Counted from the first letter of the stretch, positions 34,120-46,029 are shown. The stretch is 64,000 bases of DNA from Cylicocyclus nassatus (GCA_958299035.1 CATQJL010000001.1:27197521-27261520), one strand, 5' to 3'. Program-made: numbers and translations. Notes: generated from the letters alone by a model not told the origin.

Positions 34120-37100
34120 ATGATGTCTTTTCAAAAGCATCAGTTCACTATACTCGTTAGCGCTTCACAGGTCAAGCTTCTCAGAGCAGTCAAAAAGGAT
34201 ATTTCTATCCCCATGTTTAGATTGTATTTTTGATCCTTTTTGGCTTGTTTGGAAGATATGATGCTAATATGATGCCGGGTGGTTCGGATAATGATGTTTA
34301 CACAGCGCGGTTGTATCCGAGTAAGCTACTCTTTTTAAAGACAGAAATATATTTATGCCCACAAACCGATGTTTTTCAGTGTTTCAAGATACTCATGTCA
34401 TGATATTCATCGGTTTTGGCTTCCTTATGACTTTTCTCAAGGTATCCGTTTTTGATGAAGATCCACAATATAATACGTAACGTTGCAGCGTTACGGCTTT
34501 TCGGCTCTATCAATAAATTTGTTATTGGCAGTCTTCACTATCGAATGGGGAATGATAGTGCAAGGATTTCTGAGTCATGAGTTCGCCGAGGCGGGAGAGT
34601 TTACGATCGGTTTAGAAGAGTAGGTTTGGTTTTTATAGGTTGTCGCAAAAATAAACGTATTTTGCATAAATCAACCTGTTCTTGTTTTTCTGGCAGACCT
34701 GGGGCAGCATTCGATAGAGCAAAGCAAGCTCTACAAAATGACCACCAAAGAACCGTCTAAGTCGCCATCCAGGTAAAATTTGGATCCAAAAATCAAAATT
34801 TTTCAGCTACCCTGAAAATCGGATCTCCTTCCAGAAATGTACGCACAGTAGTATTCAAAAATATCTTTGCTTTTTTCCGGAGCTCAAAATTGAGAAACAG
34901 AGATGGTCTCAAGATGCCAAAATGCCACTTTTTTCAGGTTTTCATGTAAACTTGGTATTTCTCGAATATAAGAGCACTCAAAGGGGTTATCTAAGATTAT
35001 ACTTAGTACGGCTCATAATGTGCAATGACATGTGTGGGAAGGGGCTGGGGTGGAGTTCGCCGTTTTCAGACTATCTCTTTTTTCTCACTTTCTAAGCTCG
35101 GAAAAAAATCCAGTAAAGGAATATTTATTTGAGTACTACTTTGTGTCCACTATACAGGGTGTCCCAAAAAGATGTGCACACTGTTTGATTGTTAATAATT
35201 CTCTTGCTTTCATGTCTTTTGCCAAGCTTGCGGTACCATTCCTTAGAGCGAGGTTCAACTTAGATTTACGTTATGGAGCGATTGATAAGCAGCTCTTCAT
35301 TACTGTAGGAATTACGGTAGGAATTTCGGAAAGGATTTTGAGCCATTGGAAGCAGTTTTTTGCCTCAGAAAAAAGCCGAACAAGCCAGAAACTCATGAAC
35401 TGGGTCAGTCGAAGTTGCTAATTCTAAATATGAAAATTGCACGTCAGTACACTGTTTCTTTCATGAGTTATATCAGATTTGGGGTGACAACTGATTTTCC
35501 AATATTTGTTAGAAATGTGAATACGCCATCAAGAAAGCTCGAAAAACTGGTGGAAAGTTATGTATTGAAATCAGCACGCCTGAAAACCTTGTTACACAAT
35601 TTTTTAGGTTTTTTCGAAGTTATTTCATCAAAAGGCTTATTCCACAGTGACCCTGTATGCTGAGAGTTCTTACCGTGATCCTACAGTAATGAAGAGTGTT
35701 GGTGACTCGCTCCATACTGTAAATCTAAGTATATCCTCGCTCATAGAATGGTATCTCAAGCTCGGCAAAAGACATGAAAGCAAGAGAGTTATTAACGATC
35801 AAACAGTGTGCACATCTTTTTGGGACACCCTGTATAGCGACCAATTTTGAGTTTCGTACGACTATTCTTCGCAAAAATCCAATTTCGAGAACTTTACATG
35901 GAATGCGACTTAGGCGGATCCTTGGTGGTTTTGCACAGCTTGCTTCGCTCTATCGAATGGTACCCCAGTCTGCCAGGAAAAAATCAAAAATAGTTTGATT
36001 TATTCAAAAATACGGCTTACTTTTGGGACACCTAATATATCCCTTAGATCCGCACAGATTTGAGAAGAACATGTCAGCAAGCAGAGCACTAATCAATGCA
36101 TTTGCATTGATCAATAAGCTATTGGCGATTTGTAACAGGCAAAGACTGCGGACATTTCTCCTGTGATCGCTCTTTCGTTTCTCTTACCATCTGCTGTCTC
36201 TTCCATGCACGAACTATCTTGGGCGGACGCAACGGTTTCAGTTGCGTGTCATAAATTGTGTATAGCTTAATTTTGATCAAAAATTAAAACGATGCTGTTG
36301 CGGCCTAGTGGGCTCACCTTTTACTGCGAGATAATCGCAAACAAAAACTGGGAGCTTGAGCATAATATTGCCCTTTCAGCTCACCTTAAGCTAAGGGCTA
36401 TATGAAGTAACCTAGCTGCATGTTTTTGTCCAAGCATTGAGCTGAATATGACTCTGTACGGCCAAATTTACACTTTGTACGCAAGATTCTTGTAATGGCC
36501 TATGAAGACGGATTTAGATTTACCGTCACAAGCTGGATTCAATGGTACGCGGCTTGTTTGGGTTGACCACTTCGAATTGAGCATTCCCTTGCTGAATAAT
36601 AAGATGGACCGATTTACGTCATAAAAAAGCATATCATGTGGAGTTAAGATCGCCAGGGCTATGGATGGGCAACGCCCGCTTACTCACTCACGCTTTCCCT
36701 CCCTCCTAAACACTCCACACTCTCCGACTTCTAAATGGAGCTGACCTTCAGGCCAGCCGCTCACCATGAAAGCTGTACGGTGCGCGGCTGACACCGACCA
36801 CGCTTATGTTACCCAACTAACTTAAATCTCAGCTCCACAACATATCCTGCACGCCTATGATCTACTGGGTCTTCGTCGTCCCAATATTGCACTCCTTTCC
36901 CGTCCATCAAACCTTTCGGTTGTCCACCATACAGCAGCGCAATTCGCGACCCAAGCGTGCCGACATTAAGAAATCCCAATCAATCAATTACACAAACATG
37001 TGAACGAAGAAGGGTGAAAAGCAGAAATAATGCACGGTTGTGCTGTTCATATTCCTGGTTGGGAGCGTACTTAGTAGTCCGGCATCAAACAGGGTTGCAG

Positions 37101-40100
37101 ACTGTAGGGCGCTGCTGCCGTGCACACTCCGAACAATGCGGCATTATGGTACTGGAAAACACGAGAAGCGGCTGATCCGCTGCATACGAGATTATGCAAA
37201 ATCGCAAAAAACCTTTGTCCAAAAAATTCTTGGGGACCTCTGGCTACCTTGTTAATACATACATGGAAACATCTACTAATCGATTCTTACATGATCCCTT
37301 CAGAGTGGGAAAACAATGAAGGTAACGAAAATCTAGAATCATTAAGAACAGATCCGGTTTTTGGTGTAGTTAGATTTTTTTTTGTTCCGTTGGAATTTTA
37401 ACCTCAGATTCCAGTTGGATAAGGATTCATGCAAATTTTCAAGGGTGTATAGTACCAGTTTTGCAGCGAAAATGATTGAATATGATTGACGGAAACCACT
37501 GTATTGGTCAACTGTTACTGCCAAGGATTCTGTCATGTGAAAAAAAACAGTTATATTCATCTTGTAATTGCGTGTAGTTTGGATTAACTCTGGCGAAATA
37601 GCTTAGGAAAAGTGAGAAAATTCACTCGGCTTGTATTAGATTCATTGTACTGTCGTATTCTATGAGCATTTGTGATTATGTGACCTCTCTATAGCATATA
37701 GATGATCAAAGCATTTGCAGATCTTTTACAGCTTCAACTTGATTGAGGAAAAATTTTTAGGCTTCTCACTGCCGATTTCGCAGCCGCAATCATTCTAATC
37801 ACAATGGGAGCCATGCTTGGCAAACTTTCTCCAACTCAATATATCGTTATGGCATTTATCGAAACTGCCGTTGCTTTGTTTATTGAGCATCACGTTATCC
37901 ACTCTTTCCATGTAAGACGTTCTTCAATCACGCTCTTGTGGAAATTTGTATCTATCGAGTTTCCTAGGTAAATGATGTTGGCGATTCTATGGTTGTTCAT
38001 GCATTTGGTGCTTACTTTGGCTTGGCTTGCTCAAAAGCGTTCGGGACAAAGAGCCAGAGAGAACACGAAAACGAAGGATCAATCTATCATTCGGACATCT
38101 ACGCTGAAATTGGTAAAACTTTTATTACACTGATGAATCTAGACAAAACCAATGATTGAAACTAACGGGTTGAAGATTAACTGCTGCAACGAAAAAATCG
38201 AAATAAACAAAATTTTGTTTTGCAAACGCTTGAACAAGCTAATAAATTTACATAATAATCCCTTGATGAATTCCCTTGATGAATTTGATAATTCTGCAAG
38301 ATGCGGTAGTTTATTAGATCGCTCCGAAAGTGATTTTTGTTTTGTGGGATGACGCTCTTTTCAAACATGACACCGCACAGAACGAAAATCTTTAGAATCT
38401 TTTGTTCTTTCAGGTAACGGTTTCTTCGTTTCAGTCCAAACATTAAGCACCATTGCAAAAACCATAGCTCGCAGTTTCGGTAATTTTCTGAGAGCTTTTT
38501 GGCTAAACTGCAGTAATCATCCGAAATAGGATAAAAGTCGTATCTTCACCCAAAAGATCCAAAGATCATTGTTTTGCGGGATATCACGCTTCTTGAGCAA
38601 ACTTACGAATACGCGGATAAAAGATTATGAAAGTTAAAACTTTTGTAAAAGACACCCGATTGTCACAAACTGCCCTTATCTGAAACGGGTAGATTGTGAA
38701 ATCACGTTTTAAAGCAATTTTAAATTTTAGTAAATATTTAGCAATTTTAGCAAACAACACTATAAAATCACTTAGGGCGTTTTCTCAATTGGCTTGTATC
38801 ATTGCCATGTGCTTCTTATCCAATGATTTTGATCCGAGTAAATTGGAAAGCGCTATATCTCTCTTTTCCTATGCAAATTATGCGAGTTTTTTGCAGTTTG
38901 AGATACGAATTTTCAAATTTTGTGCAAAAGTTATGCATCAAGTCAGCACTCATTCACCCAGTCAACGTGTCTCACGTGAAGATAAAAGTTAAGATATTCC
39001 CAGATGCATAATAAGGCACCTTTCTCCATTGAGCTCATACGATAGATTTCCCATTATGAAAAGCTCATTCTTAGGAGCAATCTTCCTTTGGGTATTTTGG
39101 CCCTCATTCAACGCTGCAGCTGCTTCCCCAGCTGATGCCCGTCAAAGAGCTATTGTCAATACACTCCTCTCGCTTTGTGCATGTACCGTCACCACATTTA
39201 TTCTATCCCAAGCTGTTGATAAACATGTAAGTCAAAAAATTTTTGGATTATTTTCGTCAAGTGAGATTTTTTAGAAGAAATTTGACATGGTGCACATTGC
39301 GAACTCAACGCTGGCTGGTGGTGTCGCTATCGGCTCAATTGCAAATGTGGTGCTCGATCCCTTGCATGCTATGTTGATGGGTGTAGCAGCTGGAGCTCTG
39401 TCTGTTGTTGGATACAAATATATTACAGTATGCACTTCTGACTTAAAACGTACTGCGCCTGAAAGTGCAGATATTTTCCTGCAGCCGATGCTTAGCAGCA
39501 AATTCGGCTGTCATGATACTTGCGGCGTAAACAATTTACATGGTATGCCGGGAGTTCTTGCTGGACTCATGTCAGCCGTCTTTGTGGTGGCGTACGACCC
39601 AGCACGATATGGAAAGAGGTAACTTTGAATTTGGGAGCAAAAGGAGAATTGAAATGAATTGAGGTTATAGTATATGTCTGCCAAGTTTTAAACACGAAAG
39701 CTGAGAATATTATTCTTGATGAATGAGTGTCGTGCACTTGCACACTAAAAATATAGAAATTTTATCATAAAGACGTTTAAGATTGAGCACATCATTTACT
39801 TTTTGTAACATATATCAAAAGTTGTATCTCATCATAAATGCTAGAAGTTTTTGAATTAAATGTAAAAAGTTGAACAAGAATTTGAAAATCATGACGATTC
39901 TCAAAACGTCCAATCGAATTCTTTTGGAGAAAATGCAGTGACCAAAAGGCAGCTGAAAAGGTAATCAAGTAGTATTTTAGAAATTCCAGCGAGCGAAATT
40001 TGAAAACCACTCGTGTGCTTTTCTTTATCAGCTTAAATAGTGGCAGTATGACGAATCGCTCCAAGCTTCTAAACGTGCAGGTTTTTCTTTGTCTAGTAAT

Positions 40101-43100
40101 CATGAAATCAAAAAATGTTATAAATTGGGAAAAGTATGAAGCTTTCGATTTTTGATGCAATATTTGTATATCAACCTAATAAGGACAATACTACCATTAT
40201 TGTGATGCATTTCAGTTAAGAGTAGTACGTAATGCGTTTTTGTTTTTGAAATCCGCTAAGAATATTAGGTTAGTGCAAAAACAATGTTCGCTTTTTGGGC
40301 CCCTTTTCCTAACAACTTTTTCCATCAAACTTTCTTCATTCGATACAGCTCATATCATGAGGAAGTTTTCTTCAAGTAACTTTCAACAGTGGTGCAATTG
40401 GGCTTCTGCCCTCATCTGCGAGAATTTCACCAGAGTTTTGCGCAGCAGTACTTGAAATCGAATTTTTACTGCTTTCACTTTTTATGGCCACGATTCTGGC
40501 GCAAGTGGACGGATTTCTTTGGAAGTATTGCTACTGTACGGGATTACATTATGTACTAAATGCATGCTTAAGTAATTTTTTCGAAAGTATCTGGACCGAG
40601 AAACTGACGCCCCAAAATAGATCCTTGCCTTCTATGGGCCAAAAAATCCTCATGATCAAAGCAGTCCCAAGCTTCGCTCATTTCTGTAGACTTAAGATTA
40701 GGACATCTTGTCTAAAATTTTTGCAGAAAAAGTTAGTTGTTCGGTGCACGAAGTCCAAATTTTCATAGCTTGGGACTTTTAGGTCTACAGCTAGGCTGAA
40801 AAATGGAACAATTTTGGTTTTCTCATCTTATCTTCCGCACAAAATTTTCCTTGGAGTCTGTTCTATATACACATAGCGTACTACTACTTGCGGTTACAAA
40901 ATAAGCTGATTACCAGCCATGGAGCAACTGGAATGGAGTTGTAATTTCTAAAAAATAGGTACTCAAAACACAAAAACTTCTTAGTTTTCGACACATGGTT
41001 TTCTCCTATTTTCGATATCAGTACGATCAGATGCGCGCTAAGTTACGAAACATTTGCTGTTATGGCTTTGACTACATTCAACAATGTGAAGACTGGACAA
41101 GTATAACTTTTAAACAGACATTATTTTTGCACCGACCTAATGGTTTGAAGCAAGGCAAATGTCCAGTTTTACCATGTATAGAATAGAAAATACGACGCAG
41201 AGTGTGCAAGAATTTTCAAAGAAAAAGGTAGTATAGCTTAATTTATTACGTTAATGAGAAAGTTTCGGACATTCTTAAACAAAATGTGTTCCTCGATATC
41301 GGATGCAGTTGCGTCAGTGTTTATTTGCAATTGTACTCTCGCATGCATAAAGCGAGTGTCCAGGGTCAAGCAAGGGGTGTGGTACACGATCGCTGGTTAC
41401 GACCCCCCCCTGATTGCTGTCTTAATAAGACCCCCCCCCCCTGGACTTTAACCTTAAGGTAGCATTACTTGGAGGCCCTGTCAAACATAATGGGCAACAT
41501 ATCCATAATTAGCATGTCGAATAACCCCTGTAGATAAAGTGTGAGCGGATTCTGAAGATTCAACATACTAGACTACCTAAGTGAAATGGTCATTTTTCAA
41601 CATGTTGAACATTGTTTCAAAGGTGAATTAGCTATCCGTTTTTGCACTCAAGACAAAGCACTACTCCTTCTTTGTCCACCTCAGGAATCTCGCTTCAGAA
41701 GACCTCCGAACTATTGAATTAGAAGCCAACCAAAATCTCGTTTTTCCCATTATTCGCTTTTGATCGCTGTGCTTTCACCAAATATTACTCAGAGCTAAGA
41801 AGACGAATCAGGCTCAAATCACTCCTGTGAAAACTAGGTGATCTAGGCTATCGATCCATATAAATACTGTCCGCTAAAAATGTTTTTTTGATATAGTTAA
41901 TGGCCTGCGGCACCCCCCCCCCCTCAAAACCTGCGGCAGCCGCAGGTTTTGAGGGGGGGGCCGCAGGCCATTAACTATATCAAAAAAACATTTTTAGCGG
42001 ACAATATTTATATGAGTCAATAGCCTAAACCTCGTAGATTCCATAGGGATGTTTTGAGCCTGATTCGTCTTCTTAGCTCTGAGTAATATTTGGTGAAAGC
42101 ACAGCGATCAAAAGCGAAAAATGGGAAAAACGAGATTTTGGTTGGCTTCTAATTCAATAGTTCGGAGGTCTTCTGAAGCGGGATTCCTGAGGTTGACAAA
42201 GAAGGAGTAGTGCTTTGTATTGAGTGCAAGAAGAGGTAGCTTATTCACCGTTAAGATGAAGTTAATCATGTTTTAAATTACTGCTTTATACAAGGTTGTT
42301 TACTGCTCGGAGACCTCAGAGTTCGCTGAAACTTGGCGCATAGGGGTTATTCGACACGCGGATTACGACAATTATGCTTGATTAGAGGTACGGTAGGTTA
42401 CGGTAGGCATACGGTATCTGCAAGTTTGTGTCGTTGAACTTGAATTTTGCAGGATTTTAACAGCGCTTTCAACAAGTCAATTTAGTCACACAGCTTGTAC
42501 AAGTGTTATTGACCTTGGGTCGATACGACCCCCCCCCCCTACCTACCCCCCCCTAACGACCCCACCCCCCTGCGGCGTGCCGCACCCCCCGCTTTACCCT
42601 GCGAGTGTCTGAGCAATTGAAGGAGTTAGGATCAATGAGAGCGGAGTTTACTATGCAATCACTCCTTTTTCCTTGCTAGAAGCTTCGTACAGTATGTGCA
42701 TATCATGTTAGTTTGTATCTACTATGTATTTGAGCACACAAAACCTCATAACGTTTATCGAAGGTTTGGGTAAACTTAGAAATTTCACGTTGAACTTCGC
42801 GTACCTTTGTGGGAGACATTGAGTATGCTTGTATTATACTTGCCATAATCTTATGGGGCTTCTACTTCTTTATTTGAAAAATGTTAAGCGTGCCCTATTT
42901 ATTATACTTACATCGAAACAAACGAAAACTTTGTGGAAAATTGCCCGAACTCTTTTGAACTTGACGCAAAAGTTTGCCACTTCGTGATCACGCTTATCGA
43001 GAAAGGACCTTTTGTACTGTTTGCTAGCTGCGCGCCACTGATAAATCAGCACGACGTCTGATTGACCAGCTCTATACAAGGAAGAGCAAGGGAGGAGGAT

Positions 43101-45334
43101 TGAACGAGGAGCGTAATTACAACTCGACGTGCTGACCAATCGATGTTGTCACGGATCTTTTCACGCTCAAAATCATTATGCTTCACCTTTGCCTACGTAA
43201 ATCGTCCGCCTTTTAGTGGCGCCGCAAGTGGCAATGAAATCACGCGCGTACAAGAACCTGCCCTGTGTATCTATCGAAAAAACTCGTTGAATGCTAATAA
43301 TTCGAATAATTTGACAATTTAATAATTAATTTAATTTAATTATTTGCTAATAATTGCCATAATCTCATACATGGAGAGAATATTGTCTGTCTATAATATA
43401 CGTGTGTATGTTTCGTTTGAAAACTTCCGTTTCTAACTAATCTGGACCAGGCTGGGCTCACATACACGTTGGGGTGTAACGGATGTCATAGGATATTTTT
43501 TGCTATTGATCGACATCGATTTTGCTAATTTTTCGCACTTCGAATTACGGGACCGTAAGTGGCACAGGAGGTTAGCAGCTGATCACGAATAGGTTATTAG
43601 TCATCAGAACCATCGGTCACCCTCCCGAAATGATGGATTTTTTGCAGACTTTGGGTTGTTGGCCTGAGAGTTGGTACAGGGGTAGGTGGCATGCTGATTA
43701 CGAAAGTTTTGTCCGTTTGTGAGATTAACCACTACCTTTATCAATTCAATCGGTTTTCACAAACTTTGAGCTGGTGGCTTAGTTGGCACAGAAGATTATT
43801 GAGCATGCTGGTTACGGATATATCCATCTTTAAGAATAATTATTACTCTCGAGTATTTTATCATTTTTTTGCAACTTTGACCTAACAAGGAAAGCGTGTC
43901 TAGTCGAAGTGGCGTTTCTAAATGAGACTCATACCACTTTGAGGAGCATTGCACGGTGGCTCCAAATCTGCCTTCATTATCTGCCAAGCGCCTCTGGACG
44001 CCGAGTTATGACCGTTTTTTGGATCGAAAAATGAGTGCAAAATTTAGGTAAAAACATTTGTTACGGTCTTTCCAGCGCTCAGATAAAGCAATGTTAAGTA
44101 TTAGCATGCTACACAAAATGTATCCATTGCATGAACTGTTCTGACACCGAACCATTTGAGCAAATTTGGGCGATTTTGCTCCAATTTTGCGTTCAATTTT
44201 TTAACCTGAAAAAACAAACGTCCATAACTCGGCGTCCAGAGGCGCTTGGCAGTTAATGAAGACAGATTTGGAATTACCATTCAATACTCTCCAAAGCGTA
44301 TGGGTCTCATCTGAAAAGGCCACTTCGACTATAGACGCTTCCCTTGCAAGTTGGGAGTTAGAATCAGTATGAACGCAGCCTAAGGCTGCGTTCATACTGA
44401 TTTCGTAATCCGGGAACAGTCCCAGCACAACGCTCACTTTGAGCGCTGTGCTGGAACTGTTCCCAAACTTCAGGATCAGTATGAACGCAGCCTAGCACGG
44501 CTGTAAGCGAGCATGCTTATTACAAAAACAAAGGGGAGGGGGAGAGCTCACATATAGAAGTGAAACAGGGACAGGGTTAGTACGGAAATGGAACGAGATG
44601 GTAAGTTCTTCATGTCATGTTGACAGGTACAGAACGAAGCCGTGTACCAACTAATAACCTACGCCTTGGCAATAACGTGATAGAGAAAACTTCGTTCCAT
44701 TTGTACATAACCCTGTCCCTTCACTTCTATAAGTAAGCTCCCTCCACCTTGATTTTGTAATATACATGCTCTCTTACCGCCGTGCTAACTCCCAACTTAA
44801 CTCAAAGTTGAACTATGAAGCTATCTTACAAGTTCTGACGAAGAAAATATTATTAGAGACTGAAATTAGTGAAAACTTCACTGATCATTTTTCCGATCAT
44901 CATTTGCAGTTTAAATGAGATCTATCCTGCAATGAAGAGTGAGACAAATTTTAATGGCACCACCGCTTGGGGACAAGCACTATACCAGCTGATTGGACTA
45001 GGTTTAGTCTTGATTGGATCCCTAGTTTCAGGGATGCTGACCGGTCAGTTATAAAGAACACAGTATCAAGTGCGATAGCCTATATTTCTCACTTCAGGTT
45101 TTATTCTGAAAACAAAGGCGTTTAATCAAGTGCGAGACGAAGCGTTGTATGCCGATGATGATTACTTTGAAACGCCTGCTGACTACGACTTCATCACCAG
45201 AGTAATAGCTGCAAATTTACAGAGAGCGAATAACTTGTTTTACGAATTTACTAATGAGCATTTTCCAGAATGTTTCACGCATCGATCGCGTTGAAATCAA
45301 CGAGCCCTCGCAGCTCACGCAAAAGGAAGTCTAA
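34120..45334 (+). CDS. rhr: Rh-type ammonium/CO2 transporter
   Basis: There are twelve exons: 34120-34170, 34221-34320, 34380-34441, 34489-34619, 37761-37911, 37968-38112, 39075-39226, 39275-39427, 39485-39618, 44910-45043, 45098-45201, 45269-45334. All junctions obey GT-AG and the phases close to 460 aa, the usual Rh length. The protein is a multi-pass membrane channel of the Amt/Rh family. Visible family signatures are [32 protein letters not shown] with pore His176, [24 protein letters not shown] and [11 protein letters not shown] with pore His334, matching the twin-His filter of Rh proteins. The acidic cytoplasmic tail ends SQLTQKEV. C. elegans has rhr-1 and rhr-2; which one this matches cannot be decided here. 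Intron 4 (3.1 kb) and intron 9 (5.3 kb) hold transposons. The start MMSFQKHQF fits the short N-terminus of the family, but an upstream in-frame extension is possible. Confidence 0.95.
34636..36035. mobile_element. mariner-like fold-back element in Rh intron 4, hosting a second element
   Basis: The right end is TTTTGGGACACCTAA followed by TA; the left end is the diverged TAGGTTGTCGCAAAA. The arms share ATTCGATAGAGCAAAGCAAGCT and its mirror, as in the 29025 and 59613 elements. It begins only 16 bp after the exon 4 donor. A second element (35155-35832) is inserted inside it. Confidence 0.7.
35155..35832. mobile_element. complete mariner-type element, CAGGGTGTCCC family
   Basis: The ends are CAGGGTGTCCCAAAAAGATG and a near-perfect inverted end closing GGGACACCCTG, with TA on both sides (35153-35154, 35833-35834). 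The arms of roughly 180 bp share TTGCTTTCATGTCTTTTGCC and its mirror. The interior is non-coding. It is the best-preserved of the three family members in the window. Confidence 0.85.
36320..36600. repeat. half copy of the CGAAGTGG fold-back family
   Basis: The stretch matches the central part and right arm of the 52075-52545 element (CTAGCTGCATGTTTT, GGTTGACCACTTCGA). The left arm is absent. It lies in Rh intron 4. Confidence 0.55.
36601..37760. other. remainder of Rh intron 4
   Basis: No exon is supported. GC-richer text at 36700-37160 resembles old repeat sequence, and frames over it are not credible. Confidence 0.4.
38113..39074. other. Rh intron 6
   Basis: AT-rich intron sequence with a short direct repeat (CCCTTGATGAATT twice near 38262-38286). 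Nothing else is seen. Confidence 0.5.
39619..41360. other. 5' part of Rh intron 9
   Basis: About 1.7 kb of AT-rich sequence lies before the hAT element. It holds frames up to 122 codons on the minus strand (39792-40160) without motifs. Confidence 0.45.
41361..42601. mobile_element. palindromic hAT-type element in Rh intron 9
   Basis: The ends are CAGGGTCAAGCAAGGGG and CCCCGCTTTACCCTG, flanked by the exact 8-bp duplication CGAGTGTC (41353-41360 and 42602-42609), diagnostic of hAT transposition. The interior is a huge palindrome with its axis near 41936 and arms of about 430 bp that match almost perfectly (such as GTTAATGGCCTGCGGC on the left and its mirror on the right). C-rich runs lie near both ends. 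No transposase frame is present. Confidence 0.88.
42610..43550. other. Rh intron 9, unassigned part
   Basis: AT-rich sequence with an AATTTAATT-rich patch near 43320. No features are supported. Confidence 0.45.
43551..43830 (+). repeat. tandem tRNA-like (A-box) units
   Basis: Three related blocks contain TGGCACAGGAGG, TTGGTACAGGGG and TTGGCACAGAAG, each followed by AGCAGCTGATCACG, GCATGCTGATTACG or GCATGCTGGTTACG. Each fits the pol III A-box pattern. Spacing is about 110-130 bp. No clean B box follows. Confidence 0.5.
43882..44347. mobile_element. fold-back element, CGAAGTGG family
   Basis: The left arm (CTAACAAGGAAAGCGTGTCT, AGTCGAAGTGGC, CAAGCGCCTCTGGACGCC) is mirrored by the right arm (GGCGTCCAGAGGCGCTTGGC, GCCACTTCGACTAT, CGCTTCCCTTG). 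The arms are about 150 bp. Related to 52075-52545 and the half copy at 36320. Confidence 0.75.
44348..44798. mobile_element. fold-back element (AAGTTGGGAGTTAG ends) with nested insertion
   Basis: The left end AAGTTGGGAGTTAG continues, after an insertion, with CACGGCTGTAAGCGAGCATG. The right end mirrors it as CATGCTCTCTTACCGCCGTG followed by CTAACTCCCAACTT. The inner arms share AGGGACAGGGTTA/AACCCTGTCCCT. The insertion occupies 44362-44492. Confidence 0.8.
44362..44492. mobile_element. nested MITE (GGCTGCGTTCATACTGAT)
   Basis: This 131-bp insertion interrupts the TIR of the surrounding element and is flanked by TAG on both sides (44359-44361, 44493-44495). It holds ATCAGTATGAACGCAGCC at both ends and an inverted copy next to the left one, plus the palindrome GGGAACAGT...ACTGTTCCC with GCGCTGTGCTGG inside. 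Confidence 0.75.
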
Positions 45335-46029
45335 TCCACTGCCAATGGTGGACTTCTTCGTTGTAGTTTGTACATATTTCCGCTAGAGAGGTTTTTGTTA
45401 CACATCTATAAAACATTTCTTTGCACTTGCATGCCATCTCGTCTACTCTATGCTAAGCTTAGAGAACTGAATGTCGCCGAAGGGGAGATCCCATGCGGGT
45501 TAACACAGATGCGCACTCTCGTACATGCAAAAACTGCGTAATTGTCTCAGAGGTCCCTGTCGTGTGTTATTTTTCATTGACATATGGGCCCGTAGTAAAT
45601 CCCCCATCAGGGCATCTTCTCTCTTGAGGTGGAGCGGAGGTGATCTCATCGGGCCTCACTTTAGCATCCGGCGACCCATTGATCGGAAAATCCATAGTCT
45701 ATAATGCAGTCATTGTGATACGCTCCAAGCCATTATGGAAGAAGCGGAATTGAGTCCCTTGGTACAGTGGCGGAGAGAATGGCGTAATGTCTGAAGGGTC
45801 GGAGGTTCAGTGCCGGGGCAGCGCAAGCGTTTTTGTGGTGGCCAAAAAAGTTTGACTTTTATCGGCAAAGCAATTCTGCGGCAGTGACCGGCACAACCGT
45901 CTAAGACCATACACAGTACCGGATTTTCTTTCGCAACTAGAATAATTAACAATTAGAGGCGCACATACGAAAGAAATCGACTGACCTGACACAATCTGTA
46001 CTGCTCTTCTAGCAGTACAGACTCAGTGA
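45335..46029. other. 3' flank of the Rh gene; SINE-like and hairpin sequences
   Basis: TATAAAACATTT at about 45408 may serve in Rh 3' end formation. Around 45755-45815 TTGGTACAGTGG (an A-box match) is followed about 40 nt later by GGTTCAGTGCC (near B box), suggesting a tRNA-derived SINE on the plus strand. A 10-bp hairpin CTGTACTGCT/AGCAGTACAG lies at 45996-46020, next to the LINE tail. Confidence 0.4.

Noticed and set aside
43551..43830. CRISPR-like regular repeats
   Set aside because: The units are degenerate, only three, with unequal spacing, and the genome is eukaryotic.
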